Assembly: GCA_965247065.1 (NCBI GenBank)
Contig: CBDFGN010000006.1
Coordinates: 3,286,001 to 3,350,000, forward strand
From: CBDFGN01 sp965247065
Lineage (GTDB): Bacteria > Bacteroidota > Bacteroidia > Cytophagales > Cyclobacteriaceae
Direction: 5' to 3'
DNA length: 64,000 bases
Shown: positions 59,166-64,000 of the stretch, piece by piece
Numbering within the stretch: the first letter of the stretch is position 1
How the letters are laid out: every line of letters starts with the position of its first letter
The notes under the pieces: model-generated
Told to the model about the DNA's origin: nothing
The model's input: the letters and a program-made list of their open reading frames with translations, nothing else
Databases searched by the model: none
Made by a program: the position numbers and the translations under genes

Positions 59166-60542
59166 CTAATAGGCTTGCTGTACGTCCTTGAAAACGGCGG
59201 TAATTGTTAATAATATAATTTTGACGTCCAAAATAATGGACCAATTCTCAATATAAAAAGTATCCAGTTTTACCCGGGTTTTCATTAGGTTCAAATCTTC
59301 CGTACTTCCCCGGAAACCTTTGGCCTGTGCTAACCCCGTAATACCTGGTTTTACAAAATGGCGCGACATGAACCGTTCCACGATTTGGGAGTACTCCTCA
59401 GTGTGCTTTATCATATGAGGACGAGGTCCCACGACTGACATTTCGCCAGTGAGAACATTGAAGAATTGTGGCAATTCATCTATGCTCGTTTGCCTTAAGA
59501 ACTTGCCCAGACGGGTTACCCTAGAATCCTCTTCAGTGGCCTGCTTCGTGTCCGCATCCGGGTTTTGTTTCATAGTTCGGAACTTCCAACAATAAAATGT
59601 CTGAGTGATCTTTCCTGACCTCTTTTGCTTAAAAAATGCAGGGCCCCGAGAATCCAATTTGATCACAAGCGCCAGGATCGGTGTGAGCCAGGAAAGAATA
59701 AATATGATCACCCCCAGCGAAAATGCAATGTCAAATGTGCGTTTGACGACCCTGTTCTTCCAGTCATCCAAGGGCACGGGAGTGACGTTAATCACCGGAA
59801 TATAATCATACACTTCCAACTCGAGACCCTTATAGGTGAATCCCCGAAAGTCCGTGAGCAGCCTTACCTTGATCAAATTCTCTTCACAATAATCAATGAT
59901 ATCCTTAATCTCTTTGTAATCGACATAAGGGAGACAACAATAAACAACGTCCACATTGTTAAGCAGAACATAGTTCTTAATAGTGTCGAATTTCCCCAAA
60001 AAATCTTCACCTGACGCTTCCTTGTCGAAGTAACCAAGAAATTTATACCCGTATTCGGGGTGGTTCCTGAAAACTACACTTAGTTCTTCAGCGATAGGAC
60101 CATGCCCTACTACCACTACGTTTCGATGGTTCAATCCTATTTTCCGGTATATACGAATTAGGTAAACATATAATGCCCGGTTCAAGACAAGCACTGCGGT
60201 CAGGAATATATAGATGACCAATATCAACTCCCGGGAGAATTGATAGGGAAAAAAGGCAATGAATGCGGAAACCATCAACAGATGCAAGATGATCGTCGCG
60301 AACAAACTTAGAAGTACCCGGGTGAATCGGAAAACCCTCAAAATGTTGTACGGATTTCTAATGATCGTAACCATGAGCCAACTTAAATTGACAAAGAGCC
60401 ACAAAACAAGGTAGGGGTATCTGAAAAGCCCCTCCAAAGTCGTAAACTGAAGGAAAAACGACAGAACGAACGACAAATTGAGGGCTATGATGTCCCCGAT
60501 TTGCAAATAGGGCTTAATTAAACTAGAGTAGCGATGTGACAC
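59166..60542 (-). CDS. WcaJ-like undecaprenyl-phosphate hexose phosphotransferase
   Basis: The 458-residue polyisoprenyl-phosphate hexose-1-phosphate transferase starts exopolysaccharide repeat units. It has four N-terminal transmembrane helices, a Rossmann-like CoA-binding-type domain (about residues 140-240), and a C-terminal bacterial sugar transferase domain (about 265-458). The last includes RTFDIAFSLGVIIFI, FFKQKRSGKITQTFYCWKFR, RQTSIDELPQFFNVLTGEMS and VGPRPHMIKHTEEYS. Glucose or galactose phosphate is the usual substrate. A TAAATTTG -7 element lies 24 bases upstream. Confidence 0.93.
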   Translation of the reverse strand: MSHRYSSLIKPYLQIGDIIALNLSFVLSFFLQFTTLEGLFRYPYLVLWLFVNLSWLMVTIIRNPYNILRVFRFTRVLLSLFATIILHLLMVSAFIAFFPYQFSRELILVIYIFLTAVLVLNRALYVYLIRIYRKIGLNHRNVVVVGHGPIAEELSVVFRNHPEYGYKFLGYFDKEASGEDFLGKFDTIKNYVLLNNVDVVYCCLPYVDYKEIKDIIDYCEENLIKVRLLTDFRGFTYKGLELEVYDYIPVINVTPVPLDDWKNRVVKRTFDIAFSLGVIIFILSWLTPILALVIKLDSRGPAFFKQKRSGKITQTFYCWKFRTMKQNPDADTKQATEEDSRVTRLGKFLRQTSIDELPQFFNVLTGEMSVVGPRPHMIKHTEEYSQIVERFMSRHFVKPGITGLAQAKGFRGSTEDLNLMKTRVKLDTFYIENWSIILDVKIILLTITAVFKDVQQAY

Positions 60543-60565
60543 TGTGGTTGGTTTTAGCGCCGGGA

Positions 60566-60573
60566 CAAATTTA
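60566..60573 (-). promoter_or_regulatory. Candidate -7 promoter element of the WcaJ-like gene
   Basis: On the minus strand TAAATTTG matches TAnnTTTG exactly, 24 bases before the start codon, in the 115-base gap after the WecG-like gene. No -33 TTTG is found at the usual distance. Confidence 0.45.
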
Positions 60574-60657
60574 GCGAAGCTGACTGTAGAAATATATAGA
60601 TATTATTGATTCTATTTATTAGACACTCGTAACCCCCTTGGAGTTTAAACGATCCAA

Positions 60658-61407
60658 TCACTTGGCCTTAAAAAACTCATGCAGGACCAACATTATGAAC
60701 CGGAAGTTACCAATGAGGTACCGCTTCCACATTCTGCCTGGCTCCTGTATTAATCGATAAAACCATTCCAGGCCATTTTCCTGAAACCAGATGGGTGCTC
60801 GTTTTACTGCGCCGGCTACAACATCAAAGGCTCCACCAACACCCATGATCAGACTTACCTGTTTTAACTCGACCTTATACTGGGATAAAAAACCTTCTTT
60901 TATCGGGGATTTTATTCCCACAAACAAGATTTTGGCTCCTGAATTCTTTATTTCTTCAACTATTGCTGGCTCCTCTTCCTCTTGGAAGTAACCATTACGG
61001 TAACCGGCAATGATTTCCGGGGAGTATTGTTGGGAATAAATTGCTACTACTCTTTTAATAATTTCTTCCCGTGCACCAAAAAAGAATATCTTGTAGGATC
61101 GCTGATATGCGAGCTTTATCACATTCACCATCAGGTCGATGCCCGAAACTCTTTCCGGAAGTGGCTTGCCCAAGATCCTGGAGGCCCAAACCACGGCCTG
61201 GCCGTCCGGGTTTATCACATCCGAGGTCACGACGTTCTGAAATAACTCAGGATCATCCTGCATCAGAGCGATTTTACCAGCGTTCACACAGGTATGGCGA
61301 ATCTGTCGGCCGGATCGAATGGCCTCATCTATGGTTTCGAGAGTTTCATCCATAGTGAAACCATCAATTGGTATGGAGAAGATTTCAATTCGCCTTTTCA
61401 CTCTCAA
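60658..61407 (-). CDS. WecG/TagA/CpsF family glycosyltransferase
   Basis: The 249-residue glycosyltransferase of family GT26 adds a sugar (ManNAc or ManNAcA in characterised members) to a lipid-linked acceptor. The family motifs are TCVNAGKIALMQDDPELFQN, DVINPDGQAVVWASRILGKP, LPERVSGIDLM and the C-terminal MGVGGAFDVVAGAVKRAPIW followed by GLEWFYRLIQEP. Its start overlaps the upstream gene end by 23 bases. It belongs to the exopolysaccharide cluster continuing beyond the window. Confidence 0.92.
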   Translation of the reverse strand: MRVKRRIEIFSIPIDGFTMDETLETIDEAIRSGRQIRHTCVNAGKIALMQDDPELFQNVVTSDVINPDGQAVVWASRILGKPLPERVSGIDLMVNVIKLAYQRSYKIFFFGAREEIIKRVVAIYSQQYSPEIIAGYRNGYFQEEEEPAIVEEIKNSGAKILFVGIKSPIKEGFLSQYKVELKQVSLIMGVGGAFDVVAGAVKRAPIWFQENGLEWFYRLIQEPGRMWKRYLIGNFRFIMLVLHEFFKAK

Positions 61408-62566
61408 AGGCCCAAAGTAAATAAAATGAAAGGGAATAAAACATCCACGCCTGAGCCCAACGCATATAGGGTATTTTTGATGAAAACCTCTTCTCCAGCT
61501 GATAGTAAAAGTAACCCTCCGGGTCTTGCATGTTCTTAAATGTCCACTCCAGAATCGTGTCCATCAAGGGTGCCTCTTTTGTAAGTCTCCCCAAACGGAA
61601 AAGGGTGACTGTCAACTGGGCCGGACAATTTATATCAACGGGATAGGTTTTGTTATTATAATATTTTGATATTCCATCGGCGGTAAAAAAATTCTGTAGA
61701 TAGTATTGCAAGCCCAGTTCGAGGTTCCCGTTGAAATCGCTGTCGCCAGTATGCCTGCCGTACTCGGACAAACACTCAAGATTGTAGCCGGTGTGGAAGC
61801 TATCAATCCACTGATGATATTTTTTGGTACCATAAGTCCACGAGCCATCATGAGATTGATCCCGACAACAAAATGCCACTGATTGCCGGGCAGCTCGACG
61901 CAGTTTCTCCTCCCCGGTGTAACCGTATACACGCGCCAACGTCCTGGACGCCAATAGCGAGGCGTTATATACCACAACATCGTCAAGTGGGCTATAAGAA
62001 AACGCAAAATCATCTCCTTCCCCGGAAGTCCTATTTAGATCTTCAAGAAAAAAGTCGCAGATAGATCGACTTTTTTCTAATAATCTTTGCTCCCTAAGTA
62101 GGTCATAGGCGTCGAGCAACCCGTTGGCAACATAGGCACTGGCCACGACAGTAGGAGAATTTCTAGGCTGATTAAATGCCCGGGCTTGCCACTCAAAGTT
62201 ATAACCCCAGGCGCTTCCCGACCATCCTGGAGATTCTAACTCCAGAAGCGATTTAAGCAAAGATCGGATGCTAACCAATCTTGTGTCCTCGGGCTCCATT
62301 TTGTAAAGATTGCAATATCCAGATATGAAAAGCCCCAACCCTTGAGAGTTGTATTGCTTCGGCACCCTTGATAATCCTCGAAAATTGAAGGGGCTTCTTT
62401 TGAATAACTGGATCCAGGCAAGTTTTGAGAGCCGGAATCCCGAAAAGGGTAATTTGTGAAACAACTGACTGTTGAGACCATCAAAGGGGTCCCAGCCCAG
62501 AAACTTCTGCTGCACACAGTATTTCTCAAGCTTATTAAATGAAGCTCTTACTAATTCAGGCTTCAT
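61385..62566 (-). CDS. Uncharacterised alpha/alpha-barrel-like protein of the polysaccharide cluster
   Basis: The 393-residue soluble protein has repeated helical segments with aromatic motifs, for example GLGLFISGYCNLYKM, GSAWGYNFEWQARAFNQPRN, SHDGSWTYGTKKYHQWIDSF and HTGYNLECLSEYGRHTGDSD. The pattern resembles (alpha/alpha)6-barrel glycosidases, epimerases or lyases. Homologues in exopolysaccharide clusters are sometimes mislabelled delta-aminolevulinic acid dehydratase; nothing here supports that. Its placement between the O-antigen-ligase-like gene (directly adjacent) and the glycosyltransferase (23-base overlap) suggests a role in modifying or trimming the polymer. Confidence 0.75.
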   Translation of the reverse strand: MKPELVRASFNKLEKYCVQQKFLGWDPFDGLNSQLFHKLPFSGFRLSKLAWIQLFKRSPFNFRGLSRVPKQYNSQGLGLFISGYCNLYKMEPEDTRLVSIRSLLKSLLELESPGWSGSAWGYNFEWQARAFNQPRNSPTVVASAYVANGLLDAYDLLREQRLLEKSRSICDFFLEDLNRTSGEGDDFAFSYSPLDDVVVYNASLLASRTLARVYGYTGEEKLRRAARQSVAFCCRDQSHDGSWTYGTKKYHQWIDSFHTGYNLECLSEYGRHTGDSDFNGNLELGLQYYLQNFFTADGISKYYNNKTYPVDINCPAQLTVTLFRLGRLTKEAPLMDTILEWTFKNMQDPEGYFYYQLEKRFSSKIPYMRWAQAWMFYSLSFYLLWAFESEKAN

Positions 62567-63841
62567 TTATGAAAGGGCTATCTTTTTTGTACTAGAATAA
62601 ATCAAAAATGACAGGAAGAAAAAAAAGAATACAATCCCTTTGCTTATTACGAGAGTCGATTCAGTAATGCTGAATTGAAAAAAGATCCATATCAAACCGA
62701 AAAGGAGGACTTCTTTTCGTTTCCACGCCGTTAGAAAACTGGCGTAGAACATCAACAAGAATACCAGAATTCCAGGCACTCCCCAAGCCGCAACGGAGTA
62801 CAAAAACTGGTTGTGCGGATGGTATTCGTCTATAAAAGCGAAATAGAAATCGTTCGCCTTATATATTTCTACCAGATAAGGCCCGATCGACCCGGTACCC
62901 ACGCCGATGAGCCAGTGGTCCTTTATTAGTATCAGAGCGTGTTCCCAAAGTGCCAACCTCAGATTCGCGGAGTTCCAATTGCCTGGAGGATGGATTGTCA
63001 CATCGTATTCAAAAACACTCAGGTTGTTGCCTATCTTGTTGACAACCACGTAAATGGCAAATACCAACATAGCAATCATCACGAATCCCAGCAGCAACTT
63101 AAGCCTTCGGTGCCGATCGTCAAGCCGGTAAATCTTGTTGACCAACAGAACCACCAGGAAAAGGACCATGGCCAAAGTAAGGTTGGCTGACTGAAGAAGT
63201 AGGAGAATCGTTATCAAGTAGATCACCAGGATCAATATCCAAGGGCGTTCCCTTAACGACCTCTGAGATTGAAATAGTCTTTCAACCAGGATAAAGATTG
63301 CAAAAGTCAAATATAGGGCGAGATATACAGCATGCAAAGACAAGTGGGCGCTAAGACGATGATACAAAAATACGTTCTCCATGCTTTTGTGAACCGGGTT
63401 AACGTAACCCAAGGTCCCAGCGCTAATGGCCAAATAGGTTGCCCCTCCAAGACAAACCAGCGATGCCAATACAATCCCAAATACGTACGCACTGAGAACG
63501 CTCTCCCGGGTAGAAGATGGGAGGTAGTAAACCCCACAGAGGATAAAAGGGAAGACAATTATCGGAGAGAGAGTTTCCAGTTTTTGCAATCCCAGTTGAA
63601 TGTGATCCGAATAGAATAATCCTATCACTGCAACCACATACAATCCGATGACCGGAATAAAAACTCGATTCTGGCCGACCACCTTTAGCACCCCATTTGG
63701 TTGGGGAATGGCATAGGCAACAAGCCAGGAAACCAAAGTAATCAATAAAGCTATATTGGTCGCACCCCGGTAAAAAGGTATGGTAAAAACGGCCGTCGCA
63801 AGCGAAAAAAAGTAAAGCTTGGAGGCAAGGATGCTAATCAT
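62567..63841 (-). CDS. O-antigen ligase/polymerase family (Wzy-like) membrane protein
   Basis: The 424-residue protein has about eleven hydrophobic helices. A large periplasmic loop (about residues 255-320) contains WNSANLRLALWEHALILIKD, GVGTGSIGPYLVEIY and EYHPHNQFLYSVAAWGVPGI. The last is the histidine motif of Wzy_C/WaaL ligases. It probably polymerises or ligates the polysaccharide repeat. ATG 63841 is preferred over TTG 63853. Its start overlaps the upstream oxidoreductase stop by 8 bases, and its stop touches the next gene's start. Confidence 0.88.
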   Translation of the reverse strand: MISILASKLYFFSLATAVFTIPFYRGATNIALLITLVSWLVAYAIPQPNGVLKVVGQNRVFIPVIGLYVVAVIGLFYSDHIQLGLQKLETLSPIIVFPFILCGVYYLPSSTRESVLSAYVFGIVLASLVCLGGATYLAISAGTLGYVNPVHKSMENVFLYHRLSAHLSLHAVYLALYLTFAIFILVERLFQSQRSLRERPWILILVIYLITILLLLQSANLTLAMVLFLVVLLVNKIYRLDDRHRRLKLLLGFVMIAMLVFAIYVVVNKIGNNLSVFEYDVTIHPPGNWNSANLRLALWEHALILIKDHWLIGVGTGSIGPYLVEIYKANDFYFAFIDEYHPHNQFLYSVAAWGVPGILVFLLMFYASFLTAWKRKEVLLFGLIWIFFQFSITESTLVISKGIVFFFFFLSFLIYSSTKKIALS

Positions 63842-64000
63842 TTGGAGGCGCAACCGATTGAGGCAGATTAGTTGAAAGAGAATCCCGAATTTTGAAAGTC
63901 GCCAAAGTTGTCAAGTACAGGGAATGGAAGCTGATTGGTACTTGTGAACCTTGTTTTATGGCGTCCAAACATCTGAATACCTCTTCTTTGTGGCCTTTGC
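63834..64000 (-). CDS. Gfo/Idh/MocA-type oxidoreductase, C-terminal end (partial at window edge)
   Basis: Only the last 54 or so codons are in the window. The readable end, GHKEEVFRCLDAIKQGSQVP and ISFHSLYLTTLATFKIRDSL, matches the C-terminus of the bi-domain sugar oxidoreductases (alcohol-dehydrogenase-like plus Gfo/Idh/MocA) common in exopolysaccharide clusters. It stops at 63834 and overlaps the ligase gene start by 8 bases, so it is in the same operon. Confidence 0.65.
   Translation of the reverse strand, partial: KGHKEEVFRCLDAIKQGSQVPISFHSLYLTTLATFKIRDSLSTNLPQSVAPPND

Noticed and set aside
61385..62566. Delta-aminolevulinic acid dehydratase label for the helical protein
   Set aside because: It has none of the HemB lysine or metal motifs; the true hemB is at 13220-14191.
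1..64000. tRNA, rRNA, insertion sequence or prophage
   Set aside because: I looked in all gaps for tRNA T-arm sequences, transposase genes and terminal repeats and found none that hold up.

Overview
The window is about 64 kb of chromosome from a Bacteroidota bacterium, most likely of the Cytophagales type. The evidence is the gene content: a GldA/GldF/GldG-type ABC transporter with a DUF4340 partner, the rpmB-rpmG-DUF4295-ftsY string, BatD, Nfu with an N-terminal Nfu_N domain, DUF4293, a carboxypeptidase-regulatory-like TonB receptor, and SurA-like isomerases next to MoxR. Several genes are also preceded by the Bacteroidota -7 promoter element TAnnTTTG rather than an E. coli-type -10. Most of the window is densely packed housekeeping sequence. 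I see no rRNA, tRNA, insertion sequence, prophage or CRISPR array.

Layout. 1-5.8 kb: an edge-truncated ABC exporter, truA, a 43-residue lipoprotein and the gldA-gldF-gldG-DUF4340 operon, all on the minus strand. 5.9-9.8 kb: a VWA surface protein divergent from an ECF sigma factor and an anti-sigma/TonB fusion, followed by a second copy of the small lipoprotein family. 9.9-20.9 kb: a TauE-like permease, rmuC, a hydrolase, a GroES-like protein, hemB, rocD, ribosomal proteins L28 and L33, ftsY, a MORN-like protein, htpG and DUF4293. 21.0-22.2 kb: a thiolase broken by several frameshifts. 22.3-31.4 kb: a ZIP transporter, apbE, ruvB-queG, batD, aroC, a dicarboxylate symporter and nfu. 31.4-31.7 kb: a GC-rich, hairpin-rich stretch with no convincing gene. 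31.8-37.4 kb: a SigZ-like sigma factor, dusB, a CPBP protease, DUF2007, cdsA, gdhA and psd. 37.5-43.6 kb: a dead free-methionine-sulfoxide reductase beside ribD, then prmC, and a thiamine-linked locus made of a TonB receptor behind a TPP riboswitch, a NadR-like kinase and a PnuC-like transporter. 43.7-53.4 kb: guaB, a membrane PP2C/STAS/kinase partner-switching module, three periplasmic isomerase-like proteins and MoxR. 53.5-64 kb: a cysC-cysD-cysN-pheS operon, divergent cysQ, and an exopolysaccharide cluster running off the right edge.

How the parts fit. The PAPS genes (cysCDN, cysQ) lie beside polysaccharide genes and no sulfate-reduction gene is present, so PAPS may feed sulfation of the surface polymer. 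cdsA and psd are consecutive steps in phosphatidylethanolamine synthesis. The riboswitch ties the TonB receptor to thiamine. Two loci, the thiolase and the methionine sulfoxide reductase, are decaying while their neighbours stay intact.

No wholly new system is evident. The best candidates for new biology are the paired micro-lipoproteins sharing the motif GTKYCPTYSK, the structured GC-rich element at 31.4-31.7 kb, the palindrome between cysC and cysQ, and the specificity of the PnuC/NadR-like pair next to the thiamine receptor.
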